Shown: positions 27,547-36,580, counted from the stretch's first letter. The stretch is 64,000 nucleotides of DNA from Modicisalibacter radicis (GCF_900961225.1 NZ_CAAHFN010000087.1:157108-221107), one strand, 5' to 3'. Notes: generated by a model not told the origin, from the letters alone. Numbers and translations: made by a program.

Positions 27547-28328
27547 CTATTGACGCTTCCACGCCTCAAGCCATCCAAGCCCCGCTTGTGTCCCGGCACG
27601 TGGCTTATACTCGCAGCCGACCCAGCCATCAAAACCCTCTGCATCCAGCTGCGCGAAAATCCAGGGATAATTAACCTCGCCGGTATCGGGTTCGTGGCGC
27701 TCGGGGACGCTGGCAATCTGAATATGTCCCACGTCCGCGTGATGGCGCTGGTAGGTTGTCCAGATATCTCCGTCCATAATCTGGGCGTGGTAGAAGTCCA
27801 TCTGCACCTTGACGTTGGGCTCGTTTAGCTCGGCAAGAATAGCGCGGCCCTCGGCTTGGTGGTTGAGGACATACCCTGGCATGTCGCCGGTGTTGATGGG
27901 CTCGATCAGCAGCTCGATGCCGTATTCGGCGAAGCGGCGAGCCGCATGATGTAGGTTGTCGAGGTAGACGGTGCGTAGCGTCTCCGGCGGGACATCTTCC
28001 GGCGCAAGCCCGGCCATGGCATGCACGCGAGGACAGCCGAGCGCGGTCGCATAGTGCAGTGCAGTCTCGACGCTGTCGCGAAATTCGATCTCACGTCCGG
28101 GCAAGGCCGCGATCCCGCGCTCGCCAGCCTTCCAGTCTCCCGGCGAAAGATTGAACAAGACCTGCTGAAGACTATGATATTTCAGCTCGTGGGCGATTGC
28201 TTCGGGTGCGAAATCGTACGGCAACAGGAACCCGGTTCCTTCGAAGCCGCTCGCGCAGCTGCTGCGAAGCGCCCCATGAAGGGCACCTCGTTGAACATCA
28301 TCGACAGATTGGCGGCAAAGCGGGGCAT
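27547..28328 (-). pseudogene. otnI: otnI/hyi (2-oxo-tetronate or hydroxypyruvate isomerase), frameshifted
   Basis: The gene starts at 28328 after a strong GGAG with [20 protein letters not shown], the standard N-terminus of OtnI/Hyi. After 26 codons the frame is lost: only GC remains where a whole codon (GCN) is needed at 28249-28250, a one-base deletion. From 28248 the expected GFEG...[11 protein letters not shown] continues in another frame to the stop at 27547. Joined, the product would be about 259 aa, the normal length, with intact TIM-barrel motifs (LLIEPIN, QMDFYHAQ, HIQIASVPERHEP). As read, no full enzyme is made. A sequencing error is possible, but the neighbouring otnK remnant argues for real decay of a tetronate-catabolic operon. 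Confidence 0.85.
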
Positions 28329-28352
28329 GCGTAACTCTCCTTCAGGCAAGGC

Positions 28353-28600
28353 TTACCAGCGGGGTGTCGAAGGTTTGTCATCGTTCATCGATTTCCACCT
28401 CGCCAACGCCTCCACTAGCGTGTCGGTTACCGGGAAGATGTTATCTTGGGCATGGAATCGAAGGTCGAGCAGTACTTGAAGTAGAATTTGCCCTGTCGTC
28501 GGTGGACAGGGTGCGAATGCCGGCACTGATCGGCATTTTCCCCCTTGTCCGGAACGCCGGTGAAGTCTTCGATAATGCATCCGAAGATTGGCATCGTCAT
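28353..28600 (-). pseudogene. otnK: otnK (four-carbon acid sugar kinase, DUF1537) remnant
   Basis: After GGAGGA, the reading MTMPIFGCIIEDFTGVPD matches the OtnK N-terminus (GCIADDFTG). About 18 codons later it jumps to GKFYFKYCSTFDSMP, which in OtnK lies some 80-90 residues in, so an internal deletion is evident. A second lesion (frameshift by one base) follows, after which DNIFPVTDTLVEALA continues the family sequence in another frame; it then ends at a TAA at 28353. Full OtnK proteins are about 420 aa, so most of the gene is gone. It lies 24 bp before otnI on the same strand, the normal operon order. Family match is from remembered motifs. Confidence 0.75.
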
Positions 28601-29011
28601 TCCTCCTATGCCAAGCTCCCATCGTTGACCATGCGAGGCGGTAACTTCCCGGGACCACACACGTAACGGTGATGTCGATCGATTTAGAACGCGTTTCACA
28701 ACCGCGTGCTGCTGCCGGGGCAGGTTTTCGCAAGGGCGCTGTAAACCCTTCCTTGGGCGCTACTTTCTCCATCTGACTGCCAGGGATGGCGGAAATGCCG
28801 GAATGGACAGGATTACTTCCCGGCCTTGGCGAAAGACCCTTGCTTCAACCTCCCCGGCATCCGCACTATTAGTGTTTTGAAATGTGCTCTTAAGCCATTT
28901 GCCAACCTCTCGCTCAGGGTCCATGGTTTGGGTGTGGAGCCACCACCCGGCGCTGCAACGCCTCGGGCATCCACCTACATTGCAACCCGCAGTCCACGGA
29001 ACGGAGATCCC
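28601..29011. other. intergenic region between otnK remnant and crp-like gene
   Basis: A 411-bp divergent stretch that once held the promoter of the otnK-otnI unit. Open frames exist on both strands but none shows family motifs or a good start signal. I see no distinct operator, terminator or RNA. Confidence 0.5.
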
Positions 29012-29779
29012 ATGGTAACGGCCCCTCATGAAGTCTGCGTCTCAGACAACCTCATGCACTTCCTGGCGCTTTCAGATAACGACAAGCACCTGTTGGCCGA
29101 ACTGGAACAGTCAACCCAACGGGTCGCCCAGGGTCAAATGCTCTGGCGAGCTACGGAACAGCCTCGCACCCTGTACACCTTGCGCTGCGGTTGGGCCTAT
29201 AGCATGCACCAGTCCGAGAGTGGCGAGGCCCAAGTGCTGGACGTCTTCCTACCCGGGGACCTGTTAGGCATTCGCGAGCTCACCTTCCCGGCTCATTCGA
29301 CCGATGTCGTCATGCTGACCAGCGGGGTCGTCTGTCCCTTCCCCACCGAGCGCCTGCTCGACATCTTCCAGCAATCCCCCTCGCTCACCTTGGCCATACA
29401 TGCCGCCGCCGCCCGGCAACAAGCCATCATCAGCGAACGTCTGGTCAATATCCTGCGCCATGACGCCCGAGCACGAATCGCTCACTTCGTACTCGAGCTG
29501 TTTTTCCGCCTCAAGCGCGTGGACGATTCCGTCTCCCGGGATTTCTCGGTACCGTTGCTACAGCGGGATTTCAGCAAGCTACTCGGAATGACCACCGTGC
29601 ACGTCAGTCGCACCCTTCGTGAAATGGAAGCCCAAGGCCTCTTGCGCAAGACACGCCAGGCCATTCAGATCCAGGACCTCGACCGGCTGCTTGAGATATC
29701 CGCCTTCGACCCCATGAAGCTGACGGACCAACTCAACCCCTCACTGACGGAGGCTCTACCCAGCCTCGAGCCGGCCTGA
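29012..29779 (+). CDS. Crp/Fnr-family transcription regulator
   Basis: A 255-aa regulator with a cyclic-nucleotide-binding-type beta-roll (LYTLRCGWAYSMHQSESGEAQ, VFLPGDLLG) and a C-terminal winged helix (VPLLQRDFSKLLGMTTVHVS, RTLREMEAQGLL). It has no cysteine cluster of the Fnr type at the N-terminus, so it is not an Fe-S oxygen sensor of that class; the ligand is unknown. Start 29012 (MVTAPHEV) has GGAG upstream; the longer open frame from 28826 lacks a start signal. It sits alone between a decayed operon and an IS relic, so its targets cannot be inferred. Confidence 0.88.
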   Translation: MVTAPHEVCVSDNLMHFLALSDNDKHLLAELEQSTQRVAQGQMLWRATEQPRTLYTLRCGWAYSMHQSESGEAQVLDVFLPGDLLGIRELTFPAHSTDVVMLTSGVVCPFPTERLLDIFQQSPSLTLAIHAAAARQQAIISERLVNILRHDARARIAHFVLELFFRLKRVDDSVSRDFSVPLLQRDFSKLLGMTTVHVSRTLREMEAQGLLRKTRQAIQIQDLDRLLEISAFDPMKLTDQLNPSLTEALPSLEPA

Positions 29780-30012
29780 CCGATCACCAGGCAAAACAAA
29801 ACCCGCCCATGAGGCCGAGTTAATGGTTTACGTTCCTGAACAACTTCCACCGACACCCTCGCCGGTGCATCCCCTAGTCAACGTTCCCTGGATGCCTCAT
29901 CCGTGGGTACCATGCCTAGTAACAGATTAGCGCACCAAGGCGCGGTGACCTTGATCCAACTCAACGCCGCGGGTGCCAAGTCCGAGATGAGCGGCGGGCT
30001 TGAGCGATGAGA
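29780..30012. other. intergenic region upstream of IS relic
   Basis: This 233-bp stretch after the crp-like gene contains no recognised gene, promoter or repeat. It may include a terminator for that gene but no clear GC hairpin with a T-run is visible. Confidence 0.4.
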
Positions 30013-30307
30013 TGAAGCGCCCCGTGTTTCGTAGACACTTCCAGGCATTATACTGAAGGCGCTAGGAGGTTTTATGAGCCGTCAACGATACACCGAGAAT
30101 TCAAGATAGAGGCCGTCAGAACAGCTGACGGAGCGAGGGCATCCCGTCGCCGAAGTTGCCGCCCGGTTGGGCGTTTCGGGCTACAGCCTGTATTAGTGAA
30201 TAAAGCGCTACGCCAAGCCGGAAGAGCATCAGCAGCAGAACACTGACCTTCAAATTGAGAGCCGGTGCTTGAAGGTTGATTTGAAGCGTGTATCAGAAGA
30301 ACGGGAC
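30013..30307 (+). mobile_element. degenerate IS3-family insertion sequence (left end and orfA relic)
   Basis: A left-terminal sequence TGAAGCGCCCCGTGTTTC resembles ends of IS3-family elements. After GCTAGGAGGT, an ATG at 30074 begins MSRQRYTE. The OrfA sequence then needs two frame corrections (an early one giving FKIEAV, then QLTERGHPVAEVAARLGVSG), and meets TAG TGA where the family has Gln-Trp (Y**IKRYAKPEEHQQQ). It continues to KRVSEERD at about 30307, where similarity stops. No OrfB or right end is seen; the AT-rich 30308-30542 that follows has no recognised content apart from presumably the promoter of the kinase gene. The element is dead. Confidence 0.8.
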
Positions 30308-30542
30308 CACACGCGTAGTATATGAAATCAAGATGCATTATGGTTGCTGATGAGCCTCGAGTGAGCATGTGACGGTGGCGGCGTGAAATGTGGAAAATAA
30401 ATAATGTTGGTTGAGTTGGGGCGTTTTAGATTGTTTCAAAAGCTCATTGGCTGTTGTGTGGTCGTTAAGAAGTATTTGTTGAATGGCGGGATGGTGATAA
30501 GTGTTTTTGTCTCTAGATTGTTTTTAGATATGGGGAAGGCGC

Positions 30543-32786
30543 ATGGTGTATGAAAATGGTGGAGTGTTGGAAAGCCTGTTTAAGGGGGCTACCTCCCATG
30601 CGTTAATGATACTTGATGATCGAGGTGTCATTTGCTTAGGGACGCAAGGTGTCTGGGAGTTGCTGGGGGTGTCCGAAGGCTACGCGGTAGGTAGGAGTTT
30701 CTATGATGTCGTGACCAACCCCGCCAGTCTAGAAGGGGGGGAGAGTCGTGAAATTCTCGAGATCGCTCGTAAAAAAGGCATGGCCGTCGAGGGGGAGATT
30801 CTTTGGAGCAGTTTCGAGGAAGAAGGTTTTTGTATAAGTGTTAATGTTGAGTATGTAAATGTTGCTGGGGAAGGCGGTAAGGGGTTTATAGTTTCGCTGG
30901 CGCCAATGAAAAATTTTCCACACATAGAAGACCAGCTCAAAGAAAGTCTCAGGATGTTGAATGAGGCTGAGCAGAAAGCTGGGCTAGGTCATTGGCGGCT
31001 TTCACTTGAGACTCAGGAAATCCAATGGTCACGTGGTGTTTACCACATTCATGGTTTTGAAGAAGGTGCTTACGTTACGCTGGACGATGCTATAAATTCC
31101 TATATTCCTGAAGATAGAGAGCGGATTGAAAGAGTAATGGCTGAGGCATTGGCCAATAAAGAAGGTTTTTATTTTAAGGCATCATTGAAGCATCCAGATG
31201 GTGACTTGTGCACTGTTGATGTCAGGGGTGATGTCGAGCTAAACGAAGAGGGAGTGCCTGTATCACTGTTTGGCGTTATACATGACTGCACTGCTGAAAA
31301 TGAGATAGCGAGGCAGCTTATCGTTGCTCGTGACGATGCCGTTGCAGAATCGGAAGCCAATAGAATGCTATTGGCAACCATGAGCCACGAGATCCGTACG
31401 CCGCTCAGTGGTGTAATAAGCATGTTGGACGAAATGTTGGTGGAGGAAAAAGCTAAAAACCAACGGATCGACGCTCGTCCGAACGTGTCGGTGCTCAACA
31501 CTATTCGAACCGCCTCGCAGGCCCTTATGTCAACGCTCAACGATGTGCTTGACCATACTCGGATAGAGAGTGGAAACCTTCATCTTGATCCGTGCAGATT
31601 CGATCTGAGTGAAATCGTTATAGGCACGACCGATCTCTTTCAGTCGGCTGCTAGGGATAAGGGTATTGGTCTAAAGCGCATTGTGGCGGGACCTCTATGG
31701 GTTAAAGGTGATCCCGTTCGGATACAGCAGATAGTGTCCAATTTTGTAAGCAATGCAATCAAGTTTACCGTACGTGGAGGCGTCGAAGTCTCACTCAGTT
31801 CAGAGTGTCAAGACCTGTTGATAGAGGTTTCTGACACCGGTATAGGTATCGCCGTAGAGGATCAGGAAAAACTGTTCAAGCCTTTCCAGCAAGCTGAAAA
31901 ATCAATAGCCAGCCGCTTTGGGGGGACAGGATTGGGTCTGTCCATTTGCAGTCGCCTTGCCGAAGCCATGGGCGGAAAAATAGGTGTTATCAGTGAGCCC
32001 GGCGTGGGCAGCCGCTTCTGGTTCAGCGTTTCATTGCCACGGGTCGATGATAAAGAGGATAGAGATAAGGGGGGTGGGGTAGTTGATACCCTTCCCCGTA
32101 TAAAAGAGAGAGAGCCTCATGTTCTCATCGTTGACGACACGAAAACCAATGTGCTGATTGCCGAGGGGCAGTTGCGTTTGCTAGGAGCCGCTTGTGTCGA
32201 GGCGGGAAACGGATTTGAAGCCTTGCAAGAGTTACTGGCTTCGACCTTTGATGCCATACTCATGGATGGCAAAATGCCGATCTTGAATGGCTTGAATTGT
32301 GTCCGCCTTATTCGCTTGTTACCCCCGCCGCTTTGCAATGTGCCCGTCATCGCTTACACGGCAGAGCGCAGAGTCGACGTACAGGTCGAGTTCGATTCGG
32401 TGGGGTTCGATGACATAATCGAGAAGCCACTCGATCGTGAAACCCTGTTCACCACGCTGGAGAGAGTCCTCGATGAGCGGCGGGGTGATGGGGAGGTCAA
32501 GTCGTCTAATTTTGAATTCCTGCTGTCTATCGGTATGGTTTTTGAGCGTCTGGAAGATAGGATGCTCACCGGCGACAGGAAAGCGGTCGAGAGGATCTTG
32601 GAGACTCTTTATGCGAAGGCAGAGGCGGAAGATAATGGAACTTTGCACGCTATTTGTATTTTCCTTCGAGAAAGTCTTGCTTTGCTGAGTATGACGCATG
32701 TCCATTCATTGCTGTGTGCATTGAGCCAGCAAGAGACGTCACGACAGTCATCGCACTCCGATAGCTTACAGGGGCCAAAATCATGA
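30543..32786 (+). CDS. hybrid sensor histidine kinase (PAS-PAS-HisKA-HATPase-REC)
   Basis: A 747-aa cytoplasmic kinase with no clear membrane helix. Order: PAS-like domains at about 10-120 and 140-250, HisKA with SHEIRTPLSG (His282), HATPase with the N-box NFVSNAIKF (about 400-408), DTGIGI (431-436) and GTGLGLSI, then a receiver domain (HVLIVDDTKTN; phospho-acceptor Asp575 in ILMDGKMP; Lys at EKPL). A 90-residue helical tail with LHAICIFLRE could be a degraded HPt domain. The DNA is visibly more AT-rich than flanking core genes, suggesting import. GGGGAAGG precedes the start, and its stop overlaps the next kinase gene (ATGA). Probably a signal input for the polysaccharide cluster. Confidence 0.92.
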   Translation: MVYENGGVLESLFKGATSHALMILDDRGVICLGTQGVWELLGVSEGYAVGRSFYDVVTNPASLEGGESREILEIARKKGMAVEGEILWSSFEEEGFCISVNVEYVNVAGEGGKGFIVSLAPMKNFPHIEDQLKESLRMLNEAEQKAGLGHWRLSLETQEIQWSRGVYHIHGFEEGAYVTLDDAINSYIPEDRERIERVMAEALANKEGFYFKASLKHPDGDLCTVDVRGDVELNEEGVPVSLFGVIHDCTAENEIARQLIVARDDAVAESEANRMLLATMSHEIRTPLSGVISMLDEMLVEEKAKNQRIDARPNVSVLNTIRTASQALMSTLNDVLDHTRIESGNLHLDPCRFDLSEIVIGTTDLFQSAARDKGIGLKRIVAGPLWVKGDPVRIQQIVSNFVSNAIKFTVRGGVEVSLSSECQDLLIEVSDTGIGIAVEDQEKLFKPFQQAEKSIASRFGGTGLGLSICSRLAEAMGGKIGVISEPGVGSRFWFSVSLPRVDDKEDRDKGGGVVDTLPRIKEREPHVLIVDDTKTNVLIAEGQLRLLGAACVEAGNGFEALQELLASTFDAILMDGKMPILNGLNCVRLIRLLPPPLCNVPVIAYTAERRVDVQVEFDSVGFDDIIEKPLDRETLFTTLERVLDERRGDGEVKSSNFEFLLSIGMVFERLEDRMLTGDRKAVERILETLYAKAEAEDNGTLHAICIFLRESLALLSMTHVHSLLCALSQQETSRQSSHSDSLQGPKS

Positions 32787-35002
32787 GCCGGTCATCTGAA
32801 GACCAGAACGCTCAACAGACTATCGAGCGTCTGCGTCGTCGTCTAAAGCGTGCGGAACTGGCGCGGGAGGAAGCCGAACAAATACTGGAGCGTCGCGGGC
32901 GAGAGCTGATCAAGGCCAATGAGCAACTCATGGAGCGTGAGTCGCAGTTGCGAGAGCGCCTCGACCGGGAAAGCCTGTATTTGCTCAGAGCGCAGCGTAC
33001 TGCTCGTATTGCCAGCTTTCATCGTGACCGCGGAAAGGCCCTTTCGACCTCGCCGGAGTTTTATCGACTGCTGGGCCTTGCTCCGGGGGTCAAGGTCGAC
33101 GAAAGCGCCATGCTAGAGAGGATCCATCCTCTCGATCGCGACCGAGTCAAAAAGTTGGAAGCGGCATTTTACGAGACCGGGGAGCCGGGGAAGGATCTCA
33201 CCTATGAGTTTCGTATCAGGCGCGATGGCGACGTGCGTTGGCTGCGCTGGGTCATCAGGCGTGAAAATGATGAACACGAGGGCTTTCAGTCCTTGTTGGG
33301 GACGGTACAGGATATCACCGAGCAGCGTGCCGCGGACCGCAAGGCTAGGGCGTTAGCCCTGATTGCCGATCGCCGTGTCAAACAACTGGTTCGGTTGAGC
33401 GAGGAGCTGGAAGTGAGTCGGTATGCAGCGGAGGAAGCGTACCTTGCCAGGACCCGGTTTCTGTCTGCCATGAGTCATGACGTTCGAACGCCCATGAATG
33501 GCCTTATGGGCATGCTCGACCTGCTTTCACTGGAAGAGGTTGACCATGAACAGGCTGACCGATTGAGAATTGCCAAGCGATCGGCCGAAGAGCTTCAGCG
33601 ACATATCGAAGATATCGTGGAGATGGCCAATGCCGAAGACGAAGGCGAAGGCCTGGAATCATCGGCACAAAGCGTGGATATCGAACGTTTCTTCAGTACA
33701 TTGTTCAGTTTCTGGGGGCATTTCGCAGGACGAGCCGATAGTCGCCCAGTATTGACAATCGATGCCGATGTGCCTTCTCGTCTTTATCTGTATCCCGTCA
33801 GGCTAAAGCAGATACTGGATGCCCAGATCGGTCGCCTCTCGCAAGGGCATGCGCGTGTCGATGCACAGGTATTCAGGGATGGCGGGGCATTGGTGACCCG
33901 GTTGTCGTGCGATATCGACGCAGGACCGCTCACTGCCTTGGGATATTATAGGGACCGGTGGCTGAGGCGTATCGCGGATTCAATCGAGGCAGTGATCGAA
34001 CCTTGGCAGGATTCGACCAACTCGGGCATCGAGCTGAGGATTCCTCTGGAGGAGCCTCGGGGGGACGTGCAAGGCGCACGCTCGAAAGATGGCGTCGCCG
34101 AGGAGGGGGCAGAGCGGCAGGCTTGTCGTGTTCATGAAGGGTATCCTCCGAGCGTTCTGGTCGTGGACGATATCGAGACAAATCGTATCGTGCTGTTGAA
34201 GATGCTCGAATACCTGGGGTGTCGGGTCGATCTCGCCAGTGACGGCGATGAGGCAATCGAGCGCGTCACACAGGCGAACCATGACTTGGTATTCATGGAT
34301 ATTCAGATGGCCCGGATGTCAGGCCTCGAGGCGACTCGCCAGATTCGTCAGTTTCGCCGCTTCGCGGGACTGCCTATCATTGCCGTCACGGCCTATGCCA
34401 ATCGCAAAGAGCTTGCCAGTTTCATGGAGCAGGGGTTTACCGGTGCCCTGACCAAGCCATTGAAGCGTCAGGTCCTGGTCGAAATGCTTGAAAGACACAT
34501 TCCCAGGTTCCTGTCATCGACACCAAGTGCTGACGCATCCATCGAGACTTCCAGTGCCGGTGATCGTGAAGCTTCGGATAGGACGGCACTGGATGCCGAT
34601 CAGAAAGGCGGGCCGGTTTCCGGGCATGCCATGGCCAGCGAAGTTGATGATCAGGAATCCACATTGTTGGATGAAGGCCATTTCAGGGCCATTTTCGAGT
34701 CGTTGCCACTAAATCGTCGGAAGATGCTATTGGATGCGGCGGTAGATGATATTGAAAGACTGACTTGTCAGCTCACGAGTGCCTACTGGGCCGATGACGA
34801 CGAGACCGTGCGCCAGGTCACGCATAGCCTGAAAGGTGTGGCAGGCAATCTGGGATCCGGCTCGCTACTGGCGTGTATCGAGCGATTCCGTGAATCCCGT
34901 CCTCCCCAGGCCGATATCTTTCTGGAGCAGATAAGCCATCAGGGCGCGAGAGTGATCGCTCGCTCTCGCGCCCTGTTCGAGGGAATCAACACCGGTATCT
35001 AG
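32783..35002 (+). CDS. hybrid kinase-like phosphorelay protein (PAS-HisKA-REC-HPt) without recognisable ATPase motifs
   Basis: A 739-aa protein. An N-terminal coiled coil (residues 10-65) leads to a PAS_3 domain (about 75-185) and HisKA with SHDVRTPMNG (His232). The region where HATPase should lie (about 290-425) has no N-box, no DxGxG and no GxGLG, so it probably cannot bind ATP. Then a receiver domain (SVLVVDDIETN; Asp506 in VFMDIQMA; TKPLK) and an HPt domain with HSLKGVAGNLG (His681). It is translationally coupled to the intact kinase upstream, which suggests that it is phosphorylated by that partner and passes the phosphate via its HPt to a separate response regulator; the LuxO-like protein in this cluster is a candidate (inference). 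Confidence 0.88.
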   Translation: MSRSSEDQNAQQTIERLRRRLKRAELAREEAEQILERRGRELIKANEQLMERESQLRERLDRESLYLLRAQRTARIASFHRDRGKALSTSPEFYRLLGLAPGVKVDESAMLERIHPLDRDRVKKLEAAFYETGEPGKDLTYEFRIRRDGDVRWLRWVIRRENDEHEGFQSLLGTVQDITEQRAADRKARALALIADRRVKQLVRLSEELEVSRYAAEEAYLARTRFLSAMSHDVRTPMNGLMGMLDLLSLEEVDHEQADRLRIAKRSAEELQRHIEDIVEMANAEDEGEGLESSAQSVDIERFFSTLFSFWGHFAGRADSRPVLTIDADVPSRLYLYPVRLKQILDAQIGRLSQGHARVDAQVFRDGGALVTRLSCDIDAGPLTALGYYRDRWLRRIADSIEAVIEPWQDSTNSGIELRIPLEEPRGDVQGARSKDGVAEEGAERQACRVHEGYPPSVLVVDDIETNRIVLLKMLEYLGCRVDLASDGDEAIERVTQANHDLVFMDIQMARMSGLEATRQIRQFRRFAGLPIIAVTAYANRKELASFMEQGFTGALTKPLKRQVLVEMLERHIPRFLSSTPSADASIETSSAGDREASDRTALDADQKGGPVSGHAMASEVDDQESTLLDEGHFRAIFESLPLNRRKMLLDAAVDDIERLTCQLTSAYWADDDETVRQVTHSLKGVAGNLGSGSLLACIERFRESRPPQADIFLEQISHQGARVIARSRALFEGINTGI

Positions 35003-35014
35003 AGATCGCAGGTT

Positions 35015-36394
35015 TCAGTAGGCGCCCCTTCCCGTGAGAACCGCCGGCACGGTCTTCAGGATAAGGCGCAGATCATGCCAGACAGTGGGGTTGTTCAAGT
35101 ACTCGATGTCCATCTCCACCTGGCGGTTGAAAGGGATGTTGGCCCGCCCGGAAACTTGCCAGATGCAGGTGATGCCCGGCTTGCCCATCAGGCGCTGCCA
35201 GCTCTGTCCGCTGTAGGTCATGACTTCGTCCGGCAGTGCCGGGCGAGGCCCGACGATGGACATGTCGCCGCGCAGGACATTCAGCAACTGGGGAAGCTCA
35301 TCAAGCGACGTACGCCGAAGCCAGCTGCCCACCCGCGTGATTCGGGGGTCCTTTTTCATCTTGAAACAAGCACCGCTTCTTTCACTCTGGGCCAGCAGTT
35401 CGGCGCGTTTTGCTTCCGCGTTCTGTATCATCGAGCGAAACTTCAGCATCATGAAGGGCCTTCCCTGAGCGCCGATGCGGCGCTGAGCGAATAGCACGGG
35501 GCCGTTGTCCTCGAGCCGAATCGCCGCCACGATGATGGCGATGAATGGCGCGAACAGAAGCAGGGCGCTGCCCGCGATGGCGATGTCCAGGATGCGCTTG
35601 AGCATCGCCTGCAGGGCATCCATCGGGTGGTGGACGGCCAGGGCGTGTATCAGCGCATACATCAGGAACACGACATTGCCGATGAGGTAGCGGCTGGCCA
35701 GCCGCCGTGGTTCCTGTATCAAGCGCCAGATCCACTCGCATCCCACCCGGCGCATCAGGCGCGGTGCACGTGGCACGTTACCCGCGTAGTAGTCGAACAA
35801 CCCACCGACGCCGAGAACGACGGGGGCGTTCATGGCCTCACGATGTTCGCTGATCCACTGTTCCTGACGCGGCGCGCCGAAGCCGACGAAGACGAGCGCG
35901 GGTTCGGCTTTATTGATCTGCTCGATGACAGCGGCGCTTTCGCTGGCATCGAAATAGCCATGGTGGGTACCCACGATCCGCAGCGAGGGATAGCGTTCGC
36001 GCATGCAGGCCGCCGCGCGATCGGCCGTCTCGGGGCTGCCACCCAGCAGGAAGATGGATAGCCCGCGGTGGGCGGCCTGTTCGCAGATGGCCGGGAACAG
36101 GTCGGTTCCGTTGAGGTTGTCGCCCAGCGAAGCGCCCGCCAGCAGTGAGGCGATACGGATGCCGGAGCCGTCGGGCAGCAGCCGGTCCGACTCGCCTAGG
36201 ATGCGATGGAACTCGGGATTGCGTTTTGCAATGTTGATGGAGTGGGCGTTGACGAAGTTGACGGTCGACTTATTGCGCAGCCGGGTCAAGTTGAGGATAT
36301 CCCTGATTGCCTCGATGCGAGTGGCCGATACCAGCGGCAAATCGAAGAGTCGCGTGGTGAGAGGAGCATGCAGGGCGTGGTTGATAGCGTTCAT
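35015..36394 (-). CDS. WecG/TagA glycosyltransferase fused to a WcaJ-type sugar-phosphate transferase
   Basis: A 459-aa fusion. Residues 1-245 are a WecG/TagA/CpsF glycosyltransferase (STVNFVNAHSINIAKRNPEF, LPDGSGI, VGFGAPRQEQWI). Residues about 260-459 are a polyprenyl-phosphate sugar-phosphotransferase (bacterial sugar transferase: KRILDIAIAGSALLLF, FAQRRIGAQGRPF, KFRSM, RRTSLDELPQLLNVL, VGPRP). The second half would start the repeat unit on undecaprenyl phosphate and the first half could add a further sugar. Both domains look intact. Its own sigma54-like promoter lies at 36444-36460. It ends 12 bp from the convergent kinase gene. Confidence 0.92.
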   Translation of the reverse strand: MNAINHALHAPLTTRLFDLPLVSATRIEAIRDILNLTRLRNKSTVNFVNAHSINIAKRNPEFHRILGESDRLLPDGSGIRIASLLAGASLGDNLNGTDLFPAICEQAAHRGLSIFLLGGSPETADRAAACMRERYPSLRIVGTHHGYFDASESAAVIEQINKAEPALVFVGFGAPRQEQWISEHREAMNAPVVLGVGGLFDYYAGNVPRAPRLMRRVGCEWIWRLIQEPRRLASRYLIGNVVFLMYALIHALAVHHPMDALQAMLKRILDIAIAGSALLLFAPFIAIIVAAIRLEDNGPVLFAQRRIGAQGRPFMMLKFRSMIQNAEAKRAELLAQSERSGACFKMKKDPRITRVGSWLRRTSLDELPQLLNVLRGDMSIVGPRPALPDEVMTYSGQSWQRLMGKPGITCIWQVSGRANIPFNRQVEMDIEYLNNPTVWHDLRLILKTVPAVLTGRGAY

Positions 36395-36443
36395 GGTTAA
36401 TGTCCTCGGTATTGGTCGTGAGTCGACCTCTTGCCCAAGGCAC

Positions 36444-36460
36444 TACAAAAACCGTGCCAT
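36444..36460 (-). promoter_or_regulatory. sigma54-type promoter of wecG-wcaJ
   Basis: On the minus strand the sequence reads ATGGCACGGTTTTTGTA: TGGCACG, four bases, TTGT. It differs from the RpoN consensus TGGCACG-N4-TTGC by one base (C to T at -12). It lies 50 bp upstream of the start at 36394. Confidence 0.72.
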
Positions 36461-36546
36461 TAATTTTTAATAAATAAAAATCAATGACTTGTGGTGGATT
36501 GTGGATGGCATGCTTCCCAGGAGACGGTTTTGTCTCGGCGTATTCG

Positions 36547-36580
36547 ATGCGTAATGCAAAACGACTTTTGCAAAAAGCGA
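36547..36580. promoter_or_regulatory. two weak LuxO-box-like sites
   Basis: ATGCGTAATGCAAA (36547-36560) and TTTGCAAAAAGCGA (36567-36580) each match the 14-bp element at 45,315-45,367 at 10 of 14 positions, in inverted and direct orientation respectively. They lie 87 and 66 bp from the -24 elements of the two divergent sigma54-type promoters, a normal enhancer distance. Confidence 0.5.
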
